A stretch of 64,000 nucleotides of DNA, taken from assembly GCA_025617375.2 (NCBI GenBank), contig JAMYGW020000013.1, positions 62,001-126,000 of the forward strand, read 5' to 3'. Below are positions 11,516 through 22,357 of the stretch, piece by piece. Origin of the DNA: Acarospora socialis (taxonomy: Eukaryota; Ascomycota; Lecanoromycetes; Acarosporales; Acarosporaceae). A program made the position numbers and the translations under genes. Positions within the stretch are counted from its first letter, which is position 1. Each line of letters begins with the position of its first letter. A model generated the notes under the pieces. The model was not told the DNA's origin, ran no database searches, and was given only the letters and a program-made list of their open reading frames with translations.

Positions 11516-12157
11516 CGTTTGCCTTGCCTGTGCATCGTGCATGTGCATCGTGCAGCACGATGTGTTTCATCTTTTCGCTCGATGGCTCACCAAGTACATC
11601 TGACGTTTGCATCCAGCCGGGCTGATTGGCGCTCTTACATTTCTGACAGTTGCCTCATCCGTCCTTTACTGGCTCCCGATTGCCCGCGCACACCTGTAGG
11701 ATTGCAGATTTGAGGAATATCGGTCCCAACACGATCGGATTGCTTCTTTCGGGCGAACTGGCAGGATAGGGACGATTGTTTGTACATCGATGGTCGCATG
11801 TCGATACCTCCGGGACGCAATAGATTTTCATATTCACCTTGGCACCTTGAGATCAAACTTCCGCCGACAGTGATGACGTGATGGTGAATGGAAGCTGCTA
11901 ATGCGAACGCTCGATATATGCAAATGTGACCAAGCATTCCGAGAAGTCCTATCCGCCCCTCTCACAGATGCCTCCAAAGGTTCATGACAGGACGTCATAC
12001 TGCCAGTCAACGGTCAAGATGCATGTTCTCTTTACTCGCGCAAATCTGTCCAAGACTGGAGCACCGTCGACAGGAATATCAGTTGTTCAACCCTCCAGAC
12101 ATATAGCTAAGAGGTGGTTAATAGGCATGACCGTTTGCTTAGAGCGGACATTACACA

Positions 12158-14555
12158 CTACTGCTTCGGCTGCCTAGGCGCCGGTGGATTGCGCAAGTAC
12201 CCGGTATAAGTGCCTGGGTTGTTTGGATCCTCTCTGAGCCTGCTGCCATTACCCGGCTCCGAATTTGCGACTCGGTTCGAGGATTCACTGTTTGTGGTTA
12301 GTGATTTTGCGTCCCCTGGTTCCGGGGCTCGAGGAGGATCTCTCGGCCTTTCTTCGATGAGTTTGGCTGAACGGTCTGCTTCTCCATCACGCTCCGCCTG
12401 ACCCAATCGGCGCCGTTGTTCCTCTTGAAGCTCCCGAAGATAACGAGCCTCTAGTTGAGGCAGGTCAATGACTACTCTCTTGATAAAATGTATGTGCTGA
12501 CTTACCTCTTATCTCCTGAGTCTTTACCGCATAATCCTCTATCTCTTCTTTGGTCAAAACCCGCAGGACAATGACATAGTCAAGCCTTTCTTCGTATCTC
12601 TCGTGACCTTCCTCTAGAGCTTCAGGATTGACGAGCTTGCGGTCAATTTTCGTCCAGCGTGCATTAACAGGTATGCCTTTCTTCCCGGCATCCTTGGGTG
12701 GGGCGACGCCCTCACGCACTGGTGCAGGATCTTCTGGGAATTTCTCCCTCGGTGGTCTGAGGATACCTTTGACAGGTTGCTCTGGCTCCTTCTCCCTTGG
12801 GGGCGAGACCACCCCAGCGCTTCGTGGGCGTACTTCTTTCAGATCAACGGGCTTGTCGCCGACGGATCCTTCACGCGAGGCCCTTTCTCTACTGTCTTCG
12901 TGTTGGTGGCGGTGACTTCGATGCTTTTGCTCTTCCTCTTCATTGTCTCTATCATCATCATCATCATGGACATCAGGTGTCCGCTCTCGAATGTTCTCAT
13001 CTCGTGGATCTCGTTCTTCTCTTTCTCTTTCTCTTTCTCTTTCCAAAGCTTCCCTTTCCCTACGTCGCCGTCGACGTCGCTCCCGGCGCTCTTCCCCACT
13101 GGTATCGTCATCTTGACCTCCGTAATCGGTTGATTTCTTCTTATGTCGGTCCCGGTCATGAGTATCCCCGTTGAGACTCGGCTCATGCGTATTCTTTCCT
13201 CTCCCTTCATGTCGACGGCGGTCCCGGTCCCTGGTGTCTGCGCCAACCAAGCCCCCTGAGAGCCCCGCAGCTACACCGGCAGCAAGCATTTCACCTTCCC
13301 GGTCCGACTTCTTCCTTGATCCCCTGTCGTGGTCATCCCGATCATACGATTCGTCGTCATCATAGTCTCTGCGCCGATGTTCGTGGTCCCGTCGTGACTT
13401 ACTTCTAACTCCATTTCGATCATAGTCATCGTCATCCCAGACTCGATAGGCTTTATTGTCAGGACGCACATCATAATCTCTTCGGTCAACATGGTCATCG
13501 TAACGGGAGGTTTGTCGATGGCGTTCGTAAGGATCATCATAGGCATCTTGATAAGACTCGTAGCCATCATCCAGATCACGTTGATGTAAAGCCACGGGCT
13601 TTCGTGTGGATGTACGTCGCTTCGGGATGTCATAAGGGTCTTCGTTCCTTGGTGGTACGTAGTCGCGGGGACGCTGGTCTTCATTTGCTGCTCTCGAACC
13701 TTGTCGGAGACTATTCGCTCGGGGAATTTTGTCAAAGCCTCGTCGAGACGGAGGAGGTCCTATTTCTCTCATTGCAGGGCCTAGCCTTGGTAGATATTCA
13801 TCCAAGCCTGTCATGCTGAGTGGCCGTTCCCGTCTACCCCCGGTAAGGCTGTCACGGCGTGGTCGAGGCCTCGGGGCCGTATCCCTGTACATTTGCTCCC
13901 GGGGGTCTGTGTAGGAATAGCCATCGTAGGCGTCAATATCTTGGTGCCGCACCAACGGCCCGTTTAAATGGTAGCCTTGTCTTCCATTGTTGGAAGTAGA
14001 GCCCCCATACCCCCCACTATCCATTCGATCTCTCAACTCCATATCACCGGTCTTCAAACGACCCGGGTCCCCAGCATTCGCGCTCGATATTCTTCTGTGA
14101 TCATGCCGAGAGCCGCTAGTAGCTGGAAGAAGGTAATAATCCTCGTCGGTACCGGATCTTGAAGGCTTGGCATGGTGCCCTGGAGCCCTGTCAACCGCGC
14201 TTGTGACAACAGGTCTCACCCGGTTGGGCGTGCTTGTGGGTATTACACTCAAAGGCTTCCTGATCCCCATCGGGTCTGTCTCCAGCGTAGGACGACGTGG
14301 TCGAGTCACAAAGTCATCCCTCAAATTCGCTGATGACAGGTGGTCCTCGTCGTAGTTCCTTGTCAACATCCGTGGTGGTGCTACGATACGGTCTCCGCTG
14401 GATCGAGGTGATGGCCCATAGTCACGATTACCTCTCGAGGGTGGATAGTAGTCATCGTAAGGGGATGGATATGCAACGCTGCCGGTTGAGGACCGCATCG
14501 GATTGACGAGACGGCGGCTGCCTGGAGACGGCGGCCTACCATATCGAGGATCCAT
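12158..14555 (-). CDS. DUF8035-type charged, disordered fungal protein (780 aa)
   Basis: Two exons (12506-14555 and 12158-12450) flank a 55-bp intron with GTAAGT donor and TAG acceptor; 2,343 bp give 780 aa. The protein starts MDPRYGRPPSPG. Over most of its length it is Arg/Asp/Tyr/Ser-rich, with a long acidic-basic tract (RRRRRRREREALERERERE at about residues 490-520) likely to form a single charged helix. The only folded-looking part is near the C-terminus, about residues 635-690: NARWTKIDRKLVNPEALEEG then YEERLDYVIVLRVLTKEEI. I recall this signature as DUF8035 in filamentous ascomycetes. The second exon adds a coiled segment (EARYLRELQEEQRRR) and a Pro-rich tail. No catalytic motif is visible, and a structural or RNA/chromatin-associated role would be guesswork. 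The antisense open frames at 12777-13365 are shadows of the charged repeats. Confidence 0.82.
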
Positions 14556-16459
14556 GGCGGTAGAGGCAAAGGTTGAATGTGAGAGGGAATTTCCGCGGTA
14601 GCGCTAAATCCACCGCAGTTGGAATGTTCAGAGATGTCACCGATGAGTGAAAGGAAAACTGATCGTGACGCAATCGTTGAGTCACGCAGCTGAATCAAGA
14701 GAAGAACTGTCAGCTTCGAATGCTGGACAGGAAAGGACACCCATCGACATCAGCCTCACGGACTCACACCACTGGCTTACCAAGCGTAAGATTTTCTCTG
14801 GAGCCTTCTACACTCCACAAGGCTCCTTGTAAGCCCTAGAGCTGAGATTTCTTTTGCAGTGACAGCCACCAGTGCCCCGCAATGCTTTCGCAGAGCCTCA
14901 AGCCCAACCCCTCGTATTGATTAGAACAAGGTCCTCAGTCAGACTGACAATATCAGGAAAGTGCTGACAGCAAATTGTACAAGCCAGTGAATCTGGAGGA
15001 TGACTCGATCAGTAAGCATCCAATGCTGTCACTTTGAAGTGGGAGTTGGATGACGGTGAAACCGAACCGTATGAGGCGCAAGCAGCGATGCGGCAAAGTT
15101 TACAGCATCAAAGACGATCAAACAATAAACCTGTCAACAGAACTTCCACTGCCGCAGTTCCTGAGGAATGCAGCCGATATGAGAATTTCTGGGCCAAAAA
15201 TATTTATTTTATTCACCAACGATTTGATGATAAAAATACATCACCTTGCATTAGCATTGCCGGCTTGCCACTGCCACTGGTTTAATGATAAACGCCGGAC
15301 AAATGCGAATTCTGAAGAGCACTCCCACGAATTCCGGTGATCATGAAGGAATCAGACTGAGCTCAAGTAGGATTCCGGGCCAAGTGGGTTAAACAATTTG
15401 TCCTCGGGGCCTGCAAGACCTGACTTCTGGCCCCAAGCTTGGAAATCACCCCGTCGTGCCATGCGGACTTTCATGCATTACAGCTGGCCATTCAAATATT
15501 ATCAGACGGGTACTCCGTATAGGATCTTTTTCGTGGCACTACTTCGAAAGAGCATGCTGATACACAAATCAACCATCTGTCATCGTTGAGGGATGATCAG
15601 AACGTAGGGGCATCTTTCCTGATGTGATCGTCCGTATTTCCGTCAATAAGACCATGGCCGTTGAGAGTCTATATATTCGTCTTCTCTGCCGATCTGGAGA
15701 ACTACCATCCAATGCACACCATGGCCGCCCAGGTAAGGTAGACAACCCCGAGAGTATTCGAGTCATTGATTGGACTTATAGAGCAAACCAACCCCGCGGC
15801 CTTTGGCGTGGTCCGTACTTGAAGTATTCGCAGGGCTACCTTACTGGATCCTCTTATGCCTTGATACCGAAAGTGATTCTCTGAGACCTTTCACACTCGT
15901 GGTTTACATGATCGAGTCACAGTTCTGACTACGGAGTTACCTTAGTATAATCTCAGGCCCTCGGACGTATCAATTGATGCAGAATAGGCCAATAGTATTA
16001 TTGTTGTAGGCTCGATGGGTCGGGCAGCTCCAAGCCAGCTGAAACTTGGTGAGGTGGTGTAGACAAGCAAGCTCTTTCTTGCATCTGTGCATGTGAAAGG
16101 CCATAGAAGGCCAATGAGCAAACACCACGAAATCTGGTGGATCTCTTTAGGTCGTGCGTGTATGTGTAACATGACAGGTAGGTAAGGTATCCCACCACCA
16201 ATGCCAACCTTGAAACCCGTTTTTCTTGGGCAAAAAAGAAACAATGCATATGATCTATATTATTCACTAGGGCATAGAATCTTGTACCGCGTTTCTCGGC
16301 ACAAAAGACCCTTTCCTCTCCTCCGGCTTGACATATGGAATAGAATATAATTTCTGATGTTGGCTGGGAGGTTGGCTCCGTTGCCAGCTGAACAAACGCG
16401 CTAAACCGGCGCTAAACGTGCTTAGCGCCTGTAAACAAACCAAAGAAAAGACACGCGAG
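14556..16459. other. Intergenic region between divergent genes
   Basis: The divergent spacer holds the promoter of the DUF8035-type gene (left) and the upstream region of hex1 (right). No supported gene is present. One TACTCCGTA 9-mer lies at 15511-15519. Short open frames lack recognisable features. Confidence 0.5.
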
Positions 16460-16560
16460 AAAGGAAGTCCACCCAGCCTTCTTCATCATATTCACTCTTC
16501 ATCTTCCCCTCTTCTTCACCTTGCTCATCTCTTCCATTCCTCGCCTTCAAGACCCTTGAT
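16460..16560 (+). promoter_or_regulatory. CT-rich core promoter or transcription start region of hex1
   Basis: The plus strand here is strongly pyrimidine-rich (CTTCTTC, CCCCTCTTCTTCACC and similar). Such tracts typically precede the transcription start of highly expressed filamentous-fungal genes. It lies about 1 kb upstream of the HEX1 ATG, consistent with a long transcribed leader. No clear TATA box is visible. Confidence 0.5.
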
Positions 16561-16749
16561 TTCATTATCAATCTTGCATTAGATTCCAGACCCATTGGAA
16601 ACAATTCCATCTCAAGAAATTGAGAAAGATAGAACACGTGTCGCTGGCAACCTGTCAACTTCACCCTTCTCCCCTCACCTCGACTTTTCTTCTCCACCCC
16701 CCCAGAAGCAAGAGTCTCTTCTTGTCTTCCTTTCGAATTGTTACCATAA

Positions 16750-17538
16750 CGGTTCGAAAGGCATTCGAGAAAAGACTCCCTCGAGTCAGTCAATCTGGAC
16801 TTTGACGCCAGAGTCCCGATCCCCTTCAGTGTCTTCCCGTCGTCGTACCGGAGCGACGCTGTCAAAGAGACTACTCAGGTTAGAGTAGAAGGAGAAGCCA
16901 ACCTTCCTCCTCGGACTTCGCGCGTCGGACGGGAAGGTCACCAAACTCGCTACTCTTCCTTCTCCGCCACTCTTCCCGACCGCAAGGAACGTACTCGGTA
17001 CGAAAAGGAAGAGATCACCGTCCGCGAAGAAGACCTCGACCGCCGACCGCGCCGTCAAGAGGAAGTTGACATTCACGAAGAAGAAGAAGAAGGCCGTTAT
17101 CGTCCTCCACACTTCCCAGAAGTCGAACTTTCCAGAGAGCGGTGAGTCGGCAGCCCAATTCTTGTTCCCATCTAGAGTGTGTGGAATAAACAGCACATCT
17201 GCATAACCCTTTTCTTATCCTAGCCTCACACTAGTCGTGTTGACCCAGTAACCTTTCTCCCAAGTTCTTTTCGTGCATGACTGACATCCATCCGCCAACT
17301 TAGCTATCAAGAACCGTACCAACGTTACTCGGAAACCAAGGTTGACATCGAAGTTCCTTCCCGTCATCAAGACAAGGTCCACGAAACTGAGATCGACATC
17401 ACCGAGCGCGAATATCGTAGACGGACTCAGCCAACTTACGACGTCGAATACGAACGTCGTACCTCTCAACCTCGAGAAGTAAGAGTCGAAGCCGAAACCA
17501 AGACCACCGTCGATTTACCAAGCCGTCAACGATCCAAA
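16750..17538 (+). other. ATG-free open frame in phase with HEX1 (translated leader or 5' extension)
   Basis: After a stop at 16747-16749 the frame stays open to 17141, where a GTGAGT donor starts a 162-bp intron ending TAG at 17303. It resumes at 17304 with matching phase and runs into the HEX1 ATG at 17539. This is 209 sense codons with no methionine. The hypothetical peptide is highly charged and repetitive, with V-R/D-V/I-E units followed by P-x-R (RVEGEANLPPR, VDIEVPSR, VRVEAETKTTVDLPSR). A CTG at 16795 has A at -3 and G at +4, making it a plausible non-AUG start. Alternatively an upstream ATG exon or alternative splicing supplies the start; alternative splicing of HEX1 homologues is known in Aspergillus. 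See findings. Confidence 0.6.
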
Positions 17539-18183
17539 ATGGGCTATTACGACGACGAAGGTCATTACCACTCCATCCGTCACGGAATCGAGAGAGCCGC
17601 CGATCGTGTCCTTCATCCCTTCCATCACCATCGTCATGACCGTGAAGAAATTGTCATCGACCGAGAAGACAGCGGCCCGGCTCGTGTGCGCGATGGCGTG
17701 CGTGAGAGCATCCGCTTCATCGAGCGAGGTGGAGGGCCAAACACCATCAGCATTCCCTGCCACCATATCCGAATCGGCGATCTTTTGATCATTCAAGGTC
17801 GTCCTTGCCAAGTCATTCGGATCACCACCTCCGCTCAGACCGGTCAACATCGCTACCTCGGAGTCGATCTCTTCACCAAGCAACTCCATGAAGAATCCAG
17901 CTTCGTGTCCAACCCATCGCCCTCGGTCATCGTTCAGAGCATGCTCGGGCCCGTCTTCAAGCAATACCGTGTTCTCGACATCCGTGACGATGGACGTGTC
18001 GTCGCAATGACCGAAACCGGTGATGTCAAGCAAGGACTTCCAGTTATTGATCAAGGCGGGTTGTGGTCCAGAGTCAACGATGCCTTTGCCAATGGTAGAG
18101 GTAGTGTTCGAGTTTTGGTCATCAACGATGGTGGACGCGAATTGGCCGTTGACTACAAGGTCATCCACGGGTCTAGGCTCTAG
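17539..18183 (+). CDS. hex1: Woronin body major protein HEX1
   Basis: HEX1 self-assembles into the crystalline core of Woronin bodies, peroxisome-derived organelles that plug septal pores after hyphal damage. The 214-aa product begins MGYYDDEGHYHS, matching the usual HEX1 start, and has an Arg/His-rich segment (about 15-70). The conserved eIF5A-like fold follows: ISIPCHHIRIGDLLIIQGRPC, TGQHRYLGVDLFTKQLHEE, and MLGPVFKQYRVLDI with MTETGDVKQGLPVIDQ. It ends in SRL, a PTS1 peroxisome-import signal. It is somewhat longer than the roughly 176-aa Neurospora protein because of the N-terminal basic stretch. No intron interrupts this part. Upstream in-frame exons could add about 190-210 residues. The gene precedes a dioxygenase on the same strand by about 590 bp; no functional link is evident. 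Confidence 0.96.
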   Translation: MGYYDDEGHYHSIRHGIERAADRVLHPFHHHRHDREEIVIDREDSGPARVRDGVRESIRFIERGGGPNTISIPCHHIRIGDLLIIQGRPCQVIRITTSAQTGQHRYLGVDLFTKQLHEESSFVSNPSPSVIVQSMLGPVFKQYRVLDIRDDGRVVAMTETGDVKQGLPVIDQGGLWSRVNDAFANGRGSVRVLVINDGGRELAVDYKVIHGSRL

Positions 18184-18774
18184 GGAAATTGCTATGGTAA
18201 GTTTGTTGTCGTCATCAATGTCGGAGGTTACTCACTAGCCAAGCCTACCCTTGGCAGTCACGACCATCTGAAATTGTCTGCACGTTGGCGATGCATTTTG
18301 AGGAGAGCATGTGTTCTTTACTTTGGTACTTGATGGTGGTCTTCAATTTATTCGGTCGTGGTTGGACATATTCTTCGCTCTAGTCTCCGCAGCCATCACC
18401 GGTCGAATCTTCGATATACACAACAACGGCTACATTAGTACGAAGAGCAAGAGACAGGAGCGCGAATGGAGGATGTGGAGCATGGAGCTGTAATAAATGT
18501 TAGGTAGCGAGACGAGGAGCTGGTCAATGAAGCTGTTTTATCTATTTCGACGTGCCCTGCATTCCTCGTGTTCGTCAGAATGTTCACTTGCCCCGGACGG
18601 GACATCGCGTGCCCAGTCCGTGTAGCCGCGGTCCAACTCCCCACAGCTTCCCCACACCCACCAAACCAAGAGCACTACCTCCGCCATAAGTAACAATGGC
18701 CTCTCAAACCTTCTTCTCCCAGCTCGAGCTTCCCTCTCAGCTCCATATCCACCGTTCTTCCCATCGGCACAACC
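18184..18774. other. hex1 3' region and dioxygenase promoter
   Basis: This short spacer between two plus-strand genes holds the hex1 3' UTR and the next promoter. An ATG at 18696 opens a frame out of phase with the dioxygenase, so it is a possible overlapping upstream ORF. No gene is supported. Confidence 0.5.
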
Positions 18775-20225
18775 ATGGCGACGACAATGACGACGACGAC
18801 CACCACCACCACCACCACAGCCCCAACTACCACTACAGCCGCAGCCCCTCCCCCGCCCACAGACACAGACACAGACCAATTCCCACACATCCCCCCCTTC
18901 CCCCGCACCGTCCCCACCGCGCCGCTCCTCCGCCTCTCCCTGTCCAAACTCCTATCAAACGACGCCACGGAGACCGCCAATCTTTTCCGCGCTGCCAAAG
19001 ACCTTGGATTCTTCTATCTGGACCTGCGAGGCGTGGAGGTCGGCGAATCGATCTTGGAAGATGTGGAGCGGCTGTTTGGAGTCGGCAAAGAGGTGTTTGA
19101 TCTCCCGGGAGAGGAGAAGGAGGGGTATGATTGGAGTGGGGAGGGGAGTTATTTTGGGTGAGTTTTTGGGTGTTTTGAGTGTTTTGAGGTGGGAGGAAAG
19201 GAGAGTAAGGGCTAACGTGTGGTGGTGGGTGGGGGAAATAGATACAAAGGCTACGGCGCGGGCGTCATCGACAAAGAGGGGACGCGGGATCGGAATGAAT
19301 TCTACAACGTACGTGTCTCTGCCCACCTGACCTCCTGCTTCCCACTCTCCCAACCCAGCACCTAGTTGACCCATCACAGGTCTCCAAAAACGACCTCCTG
19401 CACCCAACCTCCCCCCCGCTGCCCTCTCCAGCCCCGCTCTCGTCCCAGCGCCCACTCCTGCAATCCTTCATCCGCAACTCACACACGATCCTGACCCTCC
19501 TCCTCTCGCACCTCTCCACGCACCTCCTCCTCCCTCCCACCTCGCCCTCGTATTTGCCGAATCTCCACCGCCTCACCGCCCTCTCAGGCGACCAGGTCCG
19601 CTTCGTCAAGGCGCCGCCGCAGCCGGAAAATGACAGACGCGTGGCGTTAGGGGCGCATTCGGATTTCGGGAGTCTGACGCTGCTGTTCAATCGCTTGGGG
19701 GGGCTGCAGATCTTGCTGCCGGAGGGGATGCGTGCGGCGGGGGAGGAGGGGGAGCAGGTTGGGACGGGGGAGGACGACGGGCGTGAGGAGAAGAAAGGGG
19801 AGAAGAAGGAAAGGGAAGGGCAATGGGTCTACGTGCAACCGCTCCCCGGACACGCGATCGTGAATCTCGGCGACGCGATGGTCAAGTTCACGAACGGGCT
19901 GCTGCGGAGCTGCGTGCATCGGGTCGTGAATCCGCCCGGGGAGCAGGCGGGCGAGACGAGGTATAGTGTTGTTTATTTTATGCGGGCGGAGGATGAGGTT
20001 GTTTTGAGGAGGTTGGATGATGGGTTGGATGGAGGAGGGGTGATTCCGAAGGGGAGTGATGGGGAGGGGGAGGAGGGGGTGACGAGTAGGGAGTGGGTGC
20101 TCAGGAGGGCATTGGGGAGGAGAATGGTGAAGGGTGGTGAGAGTTCGGGTGGGAGTGAGCAGAGGGGGTTTGAGAAGGGGGGTTGGGAGGGGAGTTTGGG
20201 GACTGAGGGGGTGGGGAGGGAATAA
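18775..20225 (+). CDS. 2-oxoglutarate/Fe(II)-dependent dioxygenase (isopenicillin N synthase-like family)
   Basis: Exons 18775-19157, 19242-19308 and 19380-20225 (introns 84 and 71 bp, GT-AG, phases match) give 431 aa. The N-terminus carries a run of about ten Thr and a Pro/Asp tract, so the start could be the second Met (18787). The non-haem dioxygenase N-terminal segment (FRAAKDLGFFYLDLRG, DLPGEEKEGYDW) is followed by the double-stranded beta helix. There the iron ligands are AHSDFGS (His and Asp, about residue 242) and CVHRV (distal His, about 328), and RYSVVYF supplies the 2OG-binding Arg. A charged Gly/Glu/Lys insert (about 272-300) interrupts the fold. The substrate cannot be inferred, since the family ranges from secondary metabolism to housekeeping. 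The last quarter is extremely G-rich (EGGEQRG-type tail) and probably disordered. Confidence 0.88.
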
Positions 20226-20306
20226 CGGTAGATATGGTTAGTGATGAAGTGGGACGTCCTTGTGTGATACTGATCTGCATTGCTCTGAGCATCCTTTGCC
20301 GATCAT

Positions 20307-22357
20307 CTAAATATCTGGCATAGCGGACATGTCTCTGCGGTGCCGGTATGAACGGCCATGCTGAGGTCTGTCTTTACTCGGCTGTCCCAGCACCCTAGTT
20401 CGACCATCCTTCGTGTAATCGTGATCCGTGTCATTCGATGCTGTCAGCCGCGCCAGCAACAAACGTCTCTTGTTATGTTGTTCGAGTATACACAGATGCA
20501 CTTTATAATCCTCGAGAGGAGAGATCTGAACTCCAATCCGAGTGTGAGAGTTGCCCATGGCTATGGGCTGCTGAGGGTCGGCGGCTTGCTGCATAGTCGG
20601 CGAATTCTGGCCCGGCCTCTCTGCAAGGTTTTTCGGGCCCTTTGGCACCTGGTTATTCAAATCCAGGCGTTGAGGTTGTGCCCACTGGTGGTATCTTTTA
20701 ATAGTGTCAATCTGCTCCCAAGTATGTAATTGTTTAAACAAGTGGGACACTTCTTGCGACAGACTCTGTGGGTCAATGCCGTTCAGTCTCAGTATCGCAT
20801 TCCCTCTCACGGCCGCAAAACCGTGACTGGAATGGAGAGGATTGGCCTGCAACTTGGATACAATGCGTACACGTCGGAACCTAGCAACCTCTTCATCATT
20901 GTCGATTGACCTCTTACGTTTTCGGCAAGCCTTCGATATCCCGGCACTTGATATGTCTTTCATAGTATCCTCCAGGACTGACGCCGGGGAGACCGTAGAT
21001 TCCTTCTTCTCTTCTTCGATATCCGTGATCCTACGGACCGTCATTCCACAGTTGGAACTACCCGTTGTTCGCATCAGTATAGCAGTTCGAAGGGTCCCCA
21101 TGCGTGCAACCCTTACCAAACAACTTCGGCCGTGCAAGCATCACCACAGTACCTTCTGCAACCGGGGCAAGTGTCGCCTTCTGCCGCGTGAAAGATCATG
21201 CTCATGTCCGCCTTTTGCCCGGGCAGGAAGCACTGATCCCATGGTCGTGAAAGATCAATCTCTCGATCCGTCGCAGTTTCCTTGATGAAGTATTCCCTCC
21301 TATCGATCTTGACCAGACCGTTGTCCTTGAACCGTACTCTCAGCACAGCATGGAAAGCCTGTTGTAAGAACATAATCAGAAAATCGATAGACACATCAAA
21401 GGCAAAGATGTTTACTTCTGCCGAGTTGATGAACTCGAGGTGGAAAGGATAGACCCTGCCACAAGCATCGAAGAAGGTGACTGGCTGTTGTTGTTCGACC
21501 TGAGACGGCAAGGACAAGACCTGGTTTTGAAGACTCAAAGCTAGCTGAAAGATCTGTACATTCGTCCGTCTTTCAATAAAAGCGACCATCAGTGAGCTGT
21601 GGTTCTTCATGCTACCAACCCTTTCAGCCGTAAGCTAAATACTTACAAGACCGTAGCAGTGGACAGTAAAAGCTCTTTTCCTTGCTGGACCGAACTGATC
21701 GTATCTGTCAGATCTTGCGCAAAACATGAGTAATAGTGCACTCACCAATTCACGCCGTTAGCAATATCCTGGAGCATGCCCAAGTGTGCAAAAGCATTTT
21801 GCTGCAATTGCGCCTCCAGCGTCTGCCTCGAACGGTTATTCCTTTTGCGGTCTATAGCAGTGCTATTCCTACACATCACACCCATCAGCATCTCTCAACA
21901 TTGACGGGAATTTGCCATGTCCAACGCACATTTGCACCGTCATGAGTAGAACATTAATAGAGCCAGTATGCCCTCTCAACTTCGCTCTGAAACTGGCAAC
22001 ATCATCCTTCTTGCACAACGCCCATTGTACCTTCCGCCATCCATCCTTCACCTTTGAACTCGACCCTTCGGACCGTAGATGCGGCTGGTATTTCTGTATC
22101 TTCTTCCAGAACTCGTCAATGGTCCAGTGACATTGGGACGCAGCCTGCTGTAAAGCTACACGTTGTGCATGTTGCTCGTCGTCGAGCTCCACTCTCTTCA
22201 CCTCGAGGAGGGCGGTTTCAAGAGTGTAGAGTTCGTTGACCAGTTCTCTATACTCCTCGCCAGCACCATCGCTGTCGCGGAGAGCGTGAATCACATTATT
22301 GACGAGTTTCAATGCGGCGATGAAGTCGCCCGCTGAGAAGCCGAACGGAGCAGCCAT
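20307..22357 (-). CDS. Fungal N-terminal plus ubiquitin-like domain protein (581 aa)
   Basis: Six exons are proposed: 21930-22357, 21746-21868, 21647-21694, 21416-21596, 21117-21358 and 20307-21030. All are GT-AG with 50-86 bp introns; 1,746 bp give 581 aa. The N-terminus (FGFSAGDFIAALKLVNNVI, YRELVNELYTLETALLEVKR) matches the helical fungal N-terminal domain often found ahead of STAND/NACHT and related proteins. The middle (QPVTFFDACGRVYPFHLEFI ... AFHAVLRVRFKDNGL ... IDLSRPWDQCFLPGQ) matches the ubiquitin-like domain of the same fungal family. It ends in a CPGCRRYC zinc-ribbon-like motif, and a polar tail with a KACRKRKRS basic patch follows. There is no nucleotide-binding domain. Such proteins are lineage-expanded and suspected of roles in signalling or non-self recognition, but function is unproven. 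The fourth intron (57 bp) is a multiple of three and stop-free, so its retention would add 19 residues. Confidence 0.83.

Larger units (their letters stand above)
6967..12157. other. Gene-poor 5.2-kb intergenic region
   Basis: Open frames here are short, overlap on both strands and show no recognisable domain or splice-linked continuation. The left edge must carry the promoter of the DUF8032-type gene, and the right edge the 3' end of the DUF8035-type gene. Within it are several near-identical 9-mers TACTCCGTA or TACGGAGTA (7026, 8443, 10999), a tandem palindrome at 8192-8215 and a pentanucleotide tract at 11468-11515. No tRNA or intact transposon could be identified. Confidence 0.55.

Noticed and set aside
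11157-11625. Minus- and plus-strand frames of 110-151 codons
   Set aside because: They are generated by the TGCAT/CGCAT tract and GC-rich flanks, with no domain or splice-linked partner.
12777-13365. Plus-strand open frames of 95-125 codons
   Set aside because: They are antisense shadows of the Arg/Asp/Glu-rich repeats in the DUF8035-type protein; composition explains the open frames.
18696-19100. Overlapping 134-codon frame at the start of the dioxygenase (MASQTFFSQ)
   Set aside because: It is out of frame with the dioxygenase domains and becomes a His/Arg repeat; at most an upstream overlapping ORF.
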